64,000 bases of DNA from Solirubrobacteraceae bacterium (GCA_016463765.1 JAEMQS010000019.1:1-64000), one strand, 5' to 3'; shown: positions 1 through 8,860, numbered from the stretch's first letter. Program-made: numbers and translations. Notes: generated by a model not told the origin, from the sequence alone.

Positions 1-420
1 TGCGCGATCAAGACCGACGGCACCCCGGTCTGCTGGGGCGACAACGCCTTCGGGCAGATCACCGTCCCAGACGGAACCGGCACCGTCACCCAGATCACCG
101 GCGGCGACTTCCACACCTGCGCGATCAAGACCGACGGCACCCCCACCTGCTGGGGCAACAACGCCTCCGGGCAGACCACCGTCCCAGACGGGGTGGGCGG
201 GGTCGGATTCGTCACCCAGATCACCGCCGGCGGCTTCCACACCTGCGCGATCAAGACCGACGGCACCCCGGTCTGCTGGGGCAACAACAGCAACGGGCAG
301 ACCACCATCCCGGGCGGGACCGGCACCGTGACCCAGATCACCGCCGGCAGCTCCCACACGTGCGCGATCAAGACCGACGGCACCCCCACCTGCTGGGGCA
401 GCAACGACGACGGGCAGAGC
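1..420 (+). repeat. RCC1-unit tandem repeat with a 243-bp higher-order period
   Basis: A 26-nt core starting at 1, 118, 244 and 361 is identical in all four copies. Spacings are 117, 126 and 117 bp. Copies 1 and 3 continue as PVCW and copies 2 and 4 as PTCW, so the array is a duplicated two-unit block of 243 bp. It probably continues upstream of the window. Confidence 0.85.
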
Positions 421-1626
421 CGGGCGACGATCTCCGGCACGCCGCCCGCGGTAATCGGCGGCGGCGCGTTCTCGTTCGCGTTCACCGGCGGGCCGCGCTT
501 CGTGGTGAGCGCCGGCGCGCTGCCGGACGGCCTGTCGATCAATGAGGCCGGCGTCATCAGCGGCACGCCGACCACCCAGCAGACGCGCACCGCGACGATC
601 ACCGCGTCTCCGGATGAGTTCCCGCCCTCCGCGTCGACTGAGGTGACGATCACCGTCGACCTCACCGCGCCGAGCACCACCGACAACGTGCCGGCCGGGT
701 TCGCCGCGGCGGCTATCCCGGTCACGCTGACGGCGACCGACACCGGCGGCGCCGCGGGGGTGCAGACCACGACGTTCGAGAAGGTCGCCGCTGACGGAAC
801 GATCGGCGCGACCCAGACCTACAACCCCGCCAGCAAGCCGACCCTGAACAACGGCGAGAAGATCCGCTACCGCTCGACCGACACCGCCGGGAACACCGAG
901 GCCAACAAGACGAGCGCCGCGGCGAAGGTCGACACCACCACGCCTGTGGTCACGTTCACCGCGGCGCCCGCGGCGTCCAGCAGCGACCGGTCCCCGACCG
1001 TCGCGTTCACCGCCAGCTCGGCCCCCGCGACGTTCGCATGCTCACTCGACGGCGCGCCGTTCGCCGCGTGCACGTCACCGGTCACGCTCGGGCCGCTGGC
1101 CGACGGCGCGCACACCTTCAGCGTCCGCGCGACCTCCCAGGCCGGCACCACCGGACCGACCGCAACCGCCACGTTCACGATCGTCCCGCCGCTCGTCCCC
1201 GACCCGCCCGTCGCGCTCGGCGGCGGCGGCGGACCCACACCCCCGGACGTCACGCCACCCACCCCCGTGAAGCCGACGCTCGCACTCGCGCGGCGCGCCA
1301 AGGGACGCTCGCTGCTGCTCGACCGCGGGACCGTCCCCGTCCGCGTGTCCTGCGGACCGGTCGCGTGCCGCATGACCATCACCAGCGCCCTGCGCCTGAA
1401 GGGCAAGACCCGCGTCACGCTGCGCCGCACCGTCATCTCGTTGCGCGCCGGACAGACCCGCGTCATCGCGATCAAGACCAGCGCGTCCCAGCGCCGAACC
1501 ATCCGCCGCCTGACCGGCCCCCGCGGCGGAGGCGGCCAGGCCCGCTTCACCCTCAGCGCAACCGGCGGCGGCGCGACCAAGCGCGCAACCGTCACGCTGA
1601 ACCTGCGCCGGCTCGCCATCCGCTGA
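1..1626 (+). CDS. RCC1-like repeat / Ig-like secreted protein (5' partial)
   Basis: The reading frame is open from base 1, so the N-terminus lies outside the window. The first ~140 residues are four RCC1-like units of 39-42 residues, each with a CAIKTDGTP core and a CWG(N/D/S) turn, as in the alpha-tubulin suppressor/RCC1 beta-propeller family. An Ig-like putative-Ig (He_PIG) segment follows (ALPDGLSIN...GVISGTPT), then one or two further Ig-like segments, a Pro/Gly-rich linker and a basic C-terminal tail. This is the architecture of an exported surface protein. The ligand is unknown. The repeat units are nearly identical at DNA level, which suggests recent duplication. The stop is TGA at 1624-1626. 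Confidence 0.8.
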   Translation, partial: CAIKTDGTPVCWGDNAFGQITVPDGTGTVTQITGGDFHTCAIKTDGTPTCWGNNASGQTTVPDGVGGVGFVTQITAGGFHTCAIKTDGTPVCWGNNSNGQTTIPGGTGTVTQITAGSSHTCAIKTDGTPTCWGSNDDGQSRATISGTPPAVIGGGAFSFAFTGGPRFVVSAGALPDGLSINEAGVISGTPTTQQTRTATITASPDEFPPSASTEVTITVDLTAPSTTDNVPAGFAAAAIPVTLTATDTGGAAGVQTTTFEKVAADGTIGATQTYNPASKPTLNNGEKIRYRSTDTAGNTEANKTSAAAKVDTTTPVVTFTAAPAASSSDRSPTVAFTASSAPATFACSLDGAPFAACTSPVTLGPLADGAHTFSVRATSQAGTTGPTATATFTIVPPLVPDPPVALGGGGGPTPPDVTPPTPVKPTLALARRAKGRSLLLDRGTVPVRVSCGPVACRMTITSALRLKGKTRVTLRRTVISLRAGQTRVIAIKTSASQRRTIRRLTGPRGGGGQARFTLSATGGGATKRATVTLNLRRLAIR

Positions 1627-1657
1627 GTCCTCCGCGGGGGACGCCCGTACCCCAGGG

Positions 1658-2890
1658 GTGGACGCCACGCGCCTCCCCGATCTGCCGGGCACCGACACCG
1701 CGGCGTGGGTCGCCGCGCACCTCGGCGACCTGACGCTGGAGGGCCCCGGCGGGGTCGTGCCGTCGCCGCGATTCCGCGGTGGGCAATCGGCTGCCGACGA
1801 AGCGCTCGCGGGGTTCCACGTCGACGGCTACGCGCGCGCACGAAGCGCCGTCTGGCCGCCGTCACGCCGCGGCGCCAGCGGCCTCTCCCCCTACATCCGC
1901 CATGGCCTCATCACACTCCCGCGCGCGTGGCGGGCGGTCGCCGACGGGCCGGCGCGCGACGTCCACCGTTTTCGCGACGAGCTCTTCTGGCAGGAGTACG
2001 CGCGTCACGTGTACGCGCGGCTGGGCGCGGCCACCCGGGCGCCGCTGCGGCGCACACCCGCCACCGCGCCGACCCGGTGGGACGAGCCGTGGCCGCGCGA
2101 GATGGCATGCATGGACGCCGTCGTCGGCGAACTGGAGCGCGACGGCTGGGCGGTGAACCAGACGCGCATGTGGCTGGCGTCGCAATGGACGATCCGCGCG
2201 GGCCACGACTGGCGCGACGGGGACGACGCGCTCTTCACCCACCTGCTCGACGGCTCACGCGCGGCCAACCGGCTGGGGTGGCAGTGGACCGTCGGCGCGG
2301 GCACCGGACGGCCCTACGGGTTCAGCCGCTGGCAGGTCGAGAAGCGCGCGCCCGCGTTCTGCGAGCGGTGCGCGCTGCGCGACGCCTGCCCGATCGAGAC
2401 GTGGCCCGACGCGGACGCCGGACCGAAGGTGGCAGAGGACCCGCGGTTGCGCGCCGACCCCGACGTCGCGGCCACGGGCGGGCCGCGCGAGATCGAGCGC
2501 AGCGGGGTCGACCCCGAGGCCGTCTGGATCACGGCCGAATCGCTGGGCGACGACGACCCGGCGCTCGCCGCGCACCCTGAGCTCCCGGTGGTCTTCGTCT
2601 TCGACGCGCCGCTGCTGGCGCGGCTGCGGTTGTCGGGCAAGCGCCTGGTGTTCCTCGCCGAGACGCTCGCCGATCTGGCCGCGCGCCGCCCCGTCGAGCT
2701 GTGGCGCGGCGACCCGGTCGACGTGCTGCGCGGGCGCGCTGTCGCGGCCACGTTCACGCCCGTCCCCGGGTGGCGACGGCGCGCGGCGGAGGTCGCCCCG
2801 GTGGAGGTGTATCCCTGGCCGTGGCTGGCGTGGCCCCGGGCGGGCACGCTCGCGTCGTTCAGCGCCTGGCGGAAGACGCTGGGGCGCTGA
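1658..2890 (+). CDS. Photolyase/cryptochrome-like protein with permuted domain order
   Basis: 410 residues. Residues ~40-250 match the FAD-binding helical domain of DNA photolyases: SPYIRHG, FRDELFWQEY, NQTRMWLASQW, DWRDGDDALFTHLLDG, NRLGWQWTVG. Residues ~285-405 then resemble the alpha/beta antenna domain that normally comes first: VWITAESL...PALAAH, VFVFDAPLL, a GDPVDVL segment and a final SFSAWRKTL. C235-x2-C238-x5-C244, perhaps with C151, could hold an Fe-S cluster as in the FeS-BCP class. The role is probably light-dependent DNA repair or photoreception, but this is unproven. The GTG at 1658 has no clear ribosome site, so the start is uncertain. The 3' end overlaps the convergent Nei gene by 32 bp. 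Confidence 0.78.
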   Translation: MDATRLPDLPGTDTAAWVAAHLGDLTLEGPGGVVPSPRFRGGQSAADEALAGFHVDGYARARSAVWPPSRRGASGLSPYIRHGLITLPRAWRAVADGPARDVHRFRDELFWQEYARHVYARLGAATRAPLRRTPATAPTRWDEPWPREMACMDAVVGELERDGWAVNQTRMWLASQWTIRAGHDWRDGDDALFTHLLDGSRAANRLGWQWTVGAGTGRPYGFSRWQVEKRAPAFCERCALRDACPIETWPDADAGPKVAEDPRLRADPDVAATGGPREIERSGVDPEAVWITAESLGDDDPALAAHPELPVVFVFDAPLLARLRLSGKRLVFLAETLADLAARRPVELWRGDPVDVLRGRAVAATFTPVPGWRRRAAEVAPVEVYPWPWLAWPRAGTLASFSAWRKTLGR

Positions 2891-3692
2891 CCCCGGCCGC
2901 GGGCTGGCAGGCCGGGCACCACCACAGCACCCGGCCGGCGAGCTTCTGGCTGGAGATCGAGCCGCCGCAGGTCCAGCACGCGGTACGGCGATAGACACAG
3001 ACCGCTTCGCTGCGCCGCACCCTTCCCGGCTTCTCGCGCGCTCCCGGGGCGGTCACGATGCGATTGTCCTCGACTCCGTCCGCCAGCTGCGCGGCGATGC
3101 GCACCCACAACGCAGCCGCGCGTTCGTCACCCAGATCTCGGGCGGGAAGATGCGGGTCGAGACGCTCGGCGTGCAGCGCCTCGGCGCGATAGACGTTGCC
3201 GACGCCCGCGATCACCGACTGATCCATGAGCGCCTGCGCGATCGAGATCCGCCGGCGCGCGAGCGCGGCGAGGAAACGTGCGGGGTCGGCGTCGGCACGC
3301 AGCGGGTCGGGGCCGAGGCGCGCGAGCAGCGCATGTTCCTCGGCGGGATCCATGAGCGCGCAGGCGGTCGGACCCGACAGGTCGGCCGCATGCTTGGCCC
3401 CGACGATCCGCAGCCGCAGCTGACCGCGCGGCTCGGGCGGCGGGACCCGCCGCGGGCGGAAGCGGCCGAACAGCCCGAGGTGGACGTGCAGCGTTCGTTC
3501 CTCACCGGCGGTCGTGACGAACCGGTACAGGAGGTGCTTGCCGAACGCGTCGACGCCGCGCAGCACCCCGCCGTCGAGCACGGCGGCCGCGTCGGTCGCG
3601 CGTCCCTGCGGCGAGGAGATCGCGAGCGGCCCGCCGGTGAGCTTGCGGCGATGGTCGCGGGCCAGGCGGTGGATCGTGTGGCCTTCGGGCAC
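2859..3692 (-). CDS. nei: Fpg/Nei-family DNA glycosylase (endonuclease VIII-like)
   Basis: 277 residues starting (GTG) PEGHTIHR, the conserved N-terminus whose Pro becomes the catalytic residue. FGKH supplies the beta-hairpin Lys, IAGVGNVYRAEAL is the helix-two-turn-helix DNA-binding segment, and a C-x2-C...C-x2-C zinc finger (CWTC...CPAC) lies near residues 240-262. Removes oxidised bases and nicks the abasic site in base-excision repair. The length and the EGHTI variant fit actinobacterial Nei2-type enzymes better than Fpg. It lies 34 bp downstream of purQ on the same strand, so it may be read from the pur transcript. Its partner across the convergent overlap is the photolyase-like gene, so two DNA-repair genes end tail to tail. 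Confidence 0.93.
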   Translation of the reverse strand: MPEGHTIHRLARDHRRKLTGGPLAISSPQGRATDAAAVLDGGVLRGVDAFGKHLLYRFVTTAGEERTLHVHLGLFGRFRPRRVPPPEPRGQLRLRIVGAKHAADLSGPTACALMDPAEEHALLARLGPDPLRADADPARFLAALARRRISIAQALMDQSVIAGVGNVYRAEALHAERLDPHLPARDLGDERAAALWVRIAAQLADGVEDNRIVTAPGAREKPGRVRRSEAVCVYRRTACWTCGGSISSQKLAGRVLWWCPACQPAAGVSAPASSARR

Positions 3693-3726
3693 ACGAGAGA
3701 TCCGCGCCCGGCGGGCTCTCAGATCA

Positions 3727-4385
<659 letters not shown>

Positions 4386-4389
<4 letters not shown>

Positions 4390-4613
4390 GAGTAGACGGT
4401 CTGGATCTCGTAGTCCTCGACGAGCGGGTTGGCCAGGAGCTTCTGGCACATCGCCTCGAGCTGGGACTCGTCCTCGACGTCCAGCTCCACGAGCCGGCCG
4501 ACGTGCACGTTGCTCACGCCGTTGAAGCCCAGCGCCGGCAGCGCGCGGACGACCGCCTCGCCCTGCGGGTCCAGAATGCCCTCCTTCGGGCGGATCAGCA
4601 CACGGGCTCTCAC
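4386..4613 (-). CDS. purS: Phosphoribosylformylglycinamidine synthase subunit PurS
   Basis: 75 residues, the usual size of PurS. This small alpha/beta subunit bridges PurL and PurQ in the three-part FGAM synthase of Gram-positive bacteria. VLIRPKEGILDPQGEAV and LGFNGVSNVHVGRLVEL are typical. The GTG start at 4613 overlaps the purC stop as GTGA, and its own stop overlaps the purQ start the same way. purC-purS-purQ is therefore a tightly coupled operon. Confidence 0.95.
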
Positions 4614-5491
4614 GGGTTCGTCCTCTCCAGCCAGGCGTCGAACGGCTCGCCGGTGATCTTCTCGTAGGCCTCGATGTACCGCGCGCGGGTGCCCTCGATG
4701 ATGTCGTCGGGAATCGCGGGCGCGGGCGGGGACTTGTCCCAGCCGCTCTTCGACGCCCAGTCGCGCACGTACTGCTTGTCGAAGCTCGGCTGGCCGTGGC
4801 CGACCTCATAGCCGTCGACCGGCCAGAAGCGCGAGCTGTCCGGCGTCAGCACCTCGTCGCCGACGCGCAGCACGCCGTCGCTGTCGAAGCCGAACTCGAA
4901 CTTGGTGTCGGCGAGGATGACCCCGCGCTCGCGGGCGTGCGCGGCGGCGGCGCCGTAGAGCGACAGCGTCAGGTCCTTGACCTGCTCGACGAGCTCGGGG
5001 TCGCCGACGATCTCCTTCGCGCGCTCGAGCGTGACGGTCTCGTCGTGGTCGCCGATCTCGGCCTTCGTGCTCGGCGTGAACAGCGGCTCGGCGAACTGCT
5101 CGGACTCCTGCATGCCCTCCGGCAGCGTGATCCCGGAGATCGCGCCGGTGGCGAGGTAGTCCTTCCAGCCCGACCCGGTGATGTACCCGCGGACGACGGC
5201 CTCGAGCGGGACCATCTTCAGCTTCTTGACGACGATCGCGCGGCCGCGCACCTCGTCGGGGACATCCTCGGTGGCGCTGAGGAAGTGGTTGGGCACGAGG
5301 TCCGCGAACTTCTCGAACCAGAAGACCGAGATGCCGGTGAGCACCTTGCCCTTGTCGGGGATCGGCGTCGGGTGAATGACGTCGTAGGTGCTGATGCGGT
5401 CAGACGCGACCAGCAGCAGGCGGTCGTCCAGGTCGTAGATCTCGCGGACCTTGCCGGAGGCCAGGAGGGGGAGATCGGCGAGGGTGGTCAC
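4610..5491 (-). CDS. purC: SAICAR synthetase PurC
   Basis: 293 residues. Joins CAIR and aspartate using ATP to give SAICAR (purine step 7). Signatures are SGKVREIYDLDD, LLLVASDRISTYDV, EAVVRGYITGSGWKDY and LADTKFEFGFD. The GTG start at 5491 was chosen because the protein then begins just before the conserved LPLLASGKVREIY. A TAGCCT hexamer ends 7 nt upstream of this GTG, with no Shine-Dalgarno sequence, which fits a leaderless transcript. The open frame continues ~180 codons further upstream, but that part is antisense to the GST gene. First gene of purC-purS-purQ. Confidence 0.96.
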   Translation of the reverse strand: MTTLADLPLLASGKVREIYDLDDRLLLVASDRISTYDVIHPTPIPDKGKVLTGISVFWFEKFADLVPNHFLSATEDVPDEVRGRAIVVKKLKMVPLEAVVRGYITGSGWKDYLATGAISGITLPEGMQESEQFAEPLFTPSTKAEIGDHDETVTLERAKEIVGDPELVEQVKDLTLSLYGAAAAHARERGVILADTKFEFGFDSDGVLRVGDEVLTPDSSRFWPVDGYEVGHGQPSFDKQYVRDWASKSGWDKSPPAPAIPDDIIEGTRARYIEAYEKITGEPFDAWLERTNP

Positions 5492-5498
5492 GGACCGC

Positions 5499-5504
5499 AG
5501 GCTA
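5499..5504 (-). promoter_or_regulatory. -10-like hexamer for purC
   Basis: TAGCCT on the minus strand, ending 7 nt before the purC GTG. There is no ribosome site between, so a leaderless start is likely. Confidence 0.55.
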
Positions 5505-5576
5505 CCGGCCTCTGCTGATGGCTGGCATGAGCGATCCGACTGGCTCGGCGGGCCGCGCGATGGGAGGGTCCTGACC

Positions 5577-6197
5577 ATGCTCCGCGTCCACAGCATTCCC
5601 TTCTCCGCCAACGTCGATCGTGTCGCGCTCGCCGCGGGCCTGAAGGGCCTGCAGATCGAGTGGATCGAGCACCCGTACGAGGAACGCGACGCCGTGGTCG
5701 AGGTCTCCGGCCAGTCGCTCGTGCCGGTGGTCGAATACGAGGGCGCGGTCGTCTGCGACTCCCCGGTGATCCTGCGCTGGCTCGACGACCTGGCGCCCGA
5801 ACCGCGCCTGTGGCCGGACGACGACGCGGTCCTTCGCGCGCGCGTGGACGTGTTCATCGAGTGGTTCAACGGGGTGTGGAAGGGACCGCCGAACGCACTG
5901 GAGGCGCTGTGGCAGGCCGGCCAGAAGGAGAGCGACGAGGCGCGGGCGCTGGCCGCACGGTTCGCCGCGTGGACGCCGTGGTTCGAAGACCTGCTCGCGC
6001 ACGGTGGGCCGTACCTGTTCGGCGAGCGCCTCACGGCGGCGGATGTCGTCGCGTGGCCGTTCCTGCGCTACGCCTCGTGGGGCGAGGGCACGCTGCCGTA
6101 CGTCTTCGAGCATGTCCTCCAGGAGGTCTGCGGCGTGCGGGAGCAGCCGCGGCTGATGGCGTGGATCGCGCGGATGGAGGAGCTCCCCCGCGCCTGA
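5577..6197 (+). CDS. Glutathione S-transferase-like protein
   Basis: 206 residues. N-terminal thioredoxin-fold segment (residues 1-75) with LRVHSIPFSANVDRVALAAGLKG, the cis-Pro region QSLVPVVEYEG and DSPVILRWLDD. An all-helical C-terminal domain follows, with the GST N-capping-like motif ERLTAADVVAWPFL. No catalytic Cys is evident at the N-terminus; Ser/Asn in PFSANV may be the active-site position. Actinobacteria generally lack glutathione, so the thiol used is unknown. The ATG at 5577 follows GGGAGGG at 5562-5568. Divergent from purC. Confidence 0.85.
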   Translation: MLRVHSIPFSANVDRVALAAGLKGLQIEWIEHPYEERDAVVEVSGQSLVPVVEYEGAVVCDSPVILRWLDDLAPEPRLWPDDDAVLRARVDVFIEWFNGVWKGPPNALEALWQAGQKESDEARALAARFAAWTPWFEDLLAHGGPYLFGERLTAADVVAWPFLRYASWGEGTLPYVFEHVLQEVCGVREQPRLMAWIARMEELPRA

Positions 6198-6246
6198 CGC
6201 GAACGCTCGTTGAGAAGATCGCGCCCAGCGCGAGGTTCTCGACGAG

Positions 6247-6252
6247 TACCGT
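6247..6252 (+). promoter_or_regulatory. -10-like hexamer for the HipA-like kinase gene
   Basis: TACCGT, ending 8 nt before the ATG at 6261. No Shine-Dalgarno sequence lies between. Confidence 0.55.
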
Positions 6253-6260
6253 GCCCCGCG

Positions 6261-7016
6261 ATGCCGCTCCGCACCGTCACCGCGCTGCGCTACGTCACCC
6301 CGCTGCGCGAGGGCGGCTCGATGCCGGCACTGGTCGAGGCCGACGACGACGGCCTCTACGTCGTCAAGCTCCGCGGCGCCGGCCAGGGACGGAAGGCGCT
6401 GGTCGCCGAGGTCGTCGCCGGTGAGGTCGCCCGGGCGATCGGGCTGCCCGTTCCGGACATCGTCGCCGTCGACATCGACCCCGACCTCGCGCGCGCCGAA
6501 CCGGACGCCGAGATCCAGGAGCTCATCCAGGCCAGCGGCGGACTGAACGTCGGCCTGGACTTCCTGCCGAGCGCGCTGCCGTACGGGCCGAACTCGCCGA
6601 TCACCGAAGAGGTCGCCGCCGACATCGTCTGGCTCGACGCCCTCACGCTGAACGTCGACCGCACACCGCGCAACCCCAACCTGCTGACCTGGCACGGCAA
6701 GGTCTGGCTCATCGACCACGGCGCCGCGCTCTACCGTCACCACATGCCCGGCTGGCCCGCCGACGCCGCGACGAAGCCGTTCGCGCAGATCGGCGATCAC
6801 GTGCTCCTGCCGCGTGCCGGTTCGATCCTCGACGCCGACGCGCGCTGCGCGCCCCACCTCACCGACGAGGTCGTCGAGCGCATCGCCGGCCTCATCCCCG
6901 ACGAGCTCCTCGACGACCCGACCGGCAACCGCGCCGGCTACATCACCTTCCTCGCCGCCCGCCTGGCCGCGCCGCGGACCTTCGCCGCCGAGGCCGAGGA
7001 GGCGCGCACCGCATGA
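6261..7016 (+). CDS. HipA-like kinase-fold protein (HipA_2 type)
   Basis: 251 residues. The kinase-like core shows a putative ATP-binding Lys in YVVKLRGAGQG, a catalytic-loop-like LNVDRTPRNPN (Asp and Asn spaced as in HipA) and a metal-binding LIDHGAAL in place of DFG. It is shorter than E. coli HipA and lacks the N-terminal subdomain, which matches the stand-alone HipA_2 family. The stop overlaps the start of the DUF3037 gene as ATGA, so the two are co-translated. The substrate is unknown; HipA itself phosphorylates GltX, but that cannot be assumed here. The start is supported by a TACCGT hexamer 8 nt upstream. Confidence 0.82.
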   Translation: MPLRTVTALRYVTPLREGGSMPALVEADDDGLYVVKLRGAGQGRKALVAEVVAGEVARAIGLPVPDIVAVDIDPDLARAEPDAEIQELIQASGGLNVGLDFLPSALPYGPNSPITEEVAADIVWLDALTLNVDRTPRNPNLLTWHGKVWLIDHGAALYRHHMPGWPADAATKPFAQIGDHVLLPRAGSILDADARCAPHLTDEVVERIAGLIPDELLDDPTGNRAGYITFLAARLAAPRTFAAEAEEARTA

Positions 7017-7402
7017 GAAACGCGCGCGAGGAGTACCAGTACGCCGTGCTGCGCGCGGTCCCCGACGTCGAGCGCGGCGAGGCGGTGAACGTCGGCGTCG
7101 TCGTCTTCAGCCGCCGCCACGACTACCTCGGCCTGAAGACCGAGCTCGACGAGTCCCGTCTGCGCGCGCTGCACCCCGGCCTCGACGTCGACGCACTGCG
7201 CGACCACCTCGCGGGCCTGAACGCCGTCGCGGTGGGCGACACCGCGGCGGGTGGCGCGGTCGCGCAACTCCCCCCGTCGGAACGCTTCGGCTGGCTCACC
7301 GCCGCGTCCTCGACGATCGTGCAGCCGTCGCCGATCCACACCGGCCTCTGCGAGAACCCCGAGGCGCTGCTCGAACGGCTCTTCGCCCGGCTCGTGGCCT
7401 GA
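7013..7402 (+). CDS. DUF3037-family protein, partner of the HipA-like kinase
   Basis: 129 residues. EEYQYAVLRAVPDVERGEAVNVGVVVFS at the start and a SSTIVQPSPIHTGLC...LLERLFARLV ending are hallmarks of DUF3037. The ATG lies inside the kinase gene end (4-nt ATGA overlap). From memory, HipA_2/DUF3037 gene pairs recur in many bacteria, which suggests a functional unit, perhaps a kinase with its regulator. No DNA-binding motif is visible, so it is not an obvious HipB-type antitoxin. Confidence 0.85.
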   Translation: MRNAREEYQYAVLRAVPDVERGEAVNVGVVVFSRRHDYLGLKTELDESRLRALHPGLDVDALRDHLAGLNAVAVGDTAAGGAVAQLPPSERFGWLTAASSTIVQPSPIHTGLCENPEALLERLFARLVA

Positions 7403-7405
7403 CGG

Positions 7406-7891
7406 TCAGGCGTCGCAGAGCGCGCGGTCGTCGCGCACGGGCGTCGTGGCGCCGGGCGGGAAGTGCTCGCGGAACGTGAAGGCGAACGGCGTGGGCCCAC
7501 GGTCACGCAGCGCCGTCAGCCGCTCCTCGGCCTCATCGAGCGACGGGATGTGGCCCGCCGGCACCCACCACAGGCACTGGAAGGGCAGCTCGGACTTCAC
7601 GAACCACTCGCGGCGACGCCGCATGTAGGCGCGGTGATCGACGTTGTCGTAGACGAACGCGCGCAGTGCCTCCAGCGATTCCCAGACCGACATGTTGATC
7701 AGCGCCGCGCCATCGAAGACGCGCAGGTCGGTCGCGTTGCCCTCCTCGGTCTGCAGCCGCCAGACAAATCCGGGCGCCGTGTCGGCCTGGGCGTTGACGT
7801 GGTCCAGGCCGTTCATGAAGTCCGCGAGCTGCGGGCTGTCCGTCGGGGCGACCGTGTCCCCGATGTTCACCTGGGCGAGGTGGAAGACCAT
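7406..7891 (-). CDS. DUF3291-family protein
   Basis: 161 residues. Begins MVFHLAQVNIG and carries GLDHVNAQADTAPGFVWRLQTE, ALINMSVWESLEALRAFVY and FQCLWWVPAGHIPSLDEA, all typical of DUF3291, a dimeric alpha/beta-barrel-like (antibiotic-monooxygenase fold) family of unknown function. It is 20 bp downstream of the AraC-type regulator on the same strand. It also has its own TACCGT hexamer at 7902-7907, 10 nt before the ATG. Confidence 0.85.
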   Translation of the reverse strand: MVFHLAQVNIGDTVAPTDSPQLADFMNGLDHVNAQADTAPGFVWRLQTEEGNATDLRVFDGAALINMSVWESLEALRAFVYDNVDHRAYMRRRREWFVKSELPFQCLWWVPAGHIPSLDEAEERLTALRDRGPTPFAFTFREHFPPGATTPVRDDRALCDA

Positions 7892-7911
7892 GGGTGGTCG
7901 AACGGTACCCG

Positions 7912-8847
7912 TCACGCTGCCGCCGCGAGGAACTCCCGCGGACTGACGCCCCGCACACGCTTGAACGCGTTGCTCAGCGCGAACGCGCTGCCGTAGCCGA
8001 CCTGATCGGCGACGGACGCGAGCGTCGCGCCCGGCTCGCGCAGCAGATCCGCCGCGAGCGTCAGGCGCCATTCCGTGAGGTAGGCCATCGGGGGCTGCCC
8101 GACCGCCGCGCCGAACTGCCGCGCCAGCGCCGCGCGGGACACGCCGACCTCGTGCGCCAGGGACGCGATCGTCCACGGCGCCGCGGGCTGCGCGTGCAGG
8201 ATCCGCAGGGCGCGGCCGACCACCGGGTCGCCCATCGCCCGGTACCACTCCGGCGCCGGCGCGCCGGGCCGCGCGAACCACGCGCGCAGTGCGGAGATGA
8301 GCAGGAGATCGAGGAGGCGGTCGAGCACGGCCTCCTGCCCGGGCGCGTCCTTGACCATCTCGTTCGCCAGCAGCGTCACGAGCTGCGAATCGAGTTCCGA
8401 GCGGTCGAGCACGATGAGCCGCGGAAGCGCCGCGAGGAGTCGCGTGCTGACCTCGGTCTCCAGGAAGTACGTCCCGGTGAGCAGCTGGGTTGCGCCGTCG
8501 AGATTCGTTCCCCAGGTCCTGACCCCGAGCAGCATCTCGTCCATCAGGTCGCGGTCATCGAGCGTGGTGCACCGCCCGTTGGGCTGGACCAGGATGCTCG
8601 GGGGCGTCCCGGGGTCGTCGGCGACGGTGTAGTGGTCGGGCCCGCGGACGATCGCGACGTCCCCGGCGCGCACCGGGACCGGCGGCGCGTCCTCGTGGAT
8701 GACCCAGCCGTCGCCGCGCACCATGCACGCGATCGTCAGCGGCGCCTCGTCCTGGATGTGCAGCGCCCACGGCGGGTCGATGACCGTGCGCACGAGGAAC
8801 GCGTCCCGCGCGCGGGGCCCATCGAGAAGCGCTGCTACGGCGTCCAC
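7912..8847 (-). CDS. AraC-family transcriptional regulator (cupin_6 type)
   Basis: 311 residues. N-terminal cupin ligand domain (residues 1-180: APLTIACMVRGDGWVI, VRAGDVAIVRGPDHY) and a C-terminal double helix-turn-helix (WTIASLAHEVGVSRAALARQF; ASVADQVGYGSAFALSNAFKR; GVSPREF). The GTG at 8847 was chosen over the ATG at 8856 because the family normally begins M-D-A-[LV] and because TACGAT (8855-8860) ends 7 nt before this GTG. It is divergent from an NmrA-type oxidoreductase gene, its most likely target. Confidence 0.9.
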   Translation of the reverse strand: MDAVAALLDGPRARDAFLVRTVIDPPWALHIQDEAPLTIACMVRGDGWVIHEDAPPVPVRAGDVAIVRGPDHYTVADDPGTPPSILVQPNGRCTTLDDRDLMDEMLLGVRTWGTNLDGATQLLTGTYFLETEVSTRLLAALPRLIVLDRSELDSQLVTLLANEMVKDAPGQEAVLDRLLDLLLISALRAWFARPGAPAPEWYRAMGDPVVGRALRILHAQPAAPWTIASLAHEVGVSRAALARQFGAAVGQPPMAYLTEWRLTLAADLLREPGATLASVADQVGYGSAFALSNAFKRVRGVSPREFLAAAA

Positions 8848-8854
8848 GCACACC

Positions 8855-8860
8855 ATCGTA
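8855..8860 (-). promoter_or_regulatory. -10-like hexamer for the araC-type gene
   Basis: TACGAT on the minus strand, 7 nt before the GTG at 8847. It overlaps the alternative ATG (8854-8856), which argues against that ATG as the start. Confidence 0.5.

Noticed and set aside
5492-6857. Long minus-strand frames over the GST and HipA-like genes
   Set aside because: Low-complexity Arg/Gly/Val translations opposite genes with clear family motifs.
8854-8856. ATG at 8856 as the start of the AraC-type regulator
   Set aside because: It overlaps the TACGAT box; GTG at 8847 gives the family's usual N-terminus and the 7-nt spacing seen at other genes.
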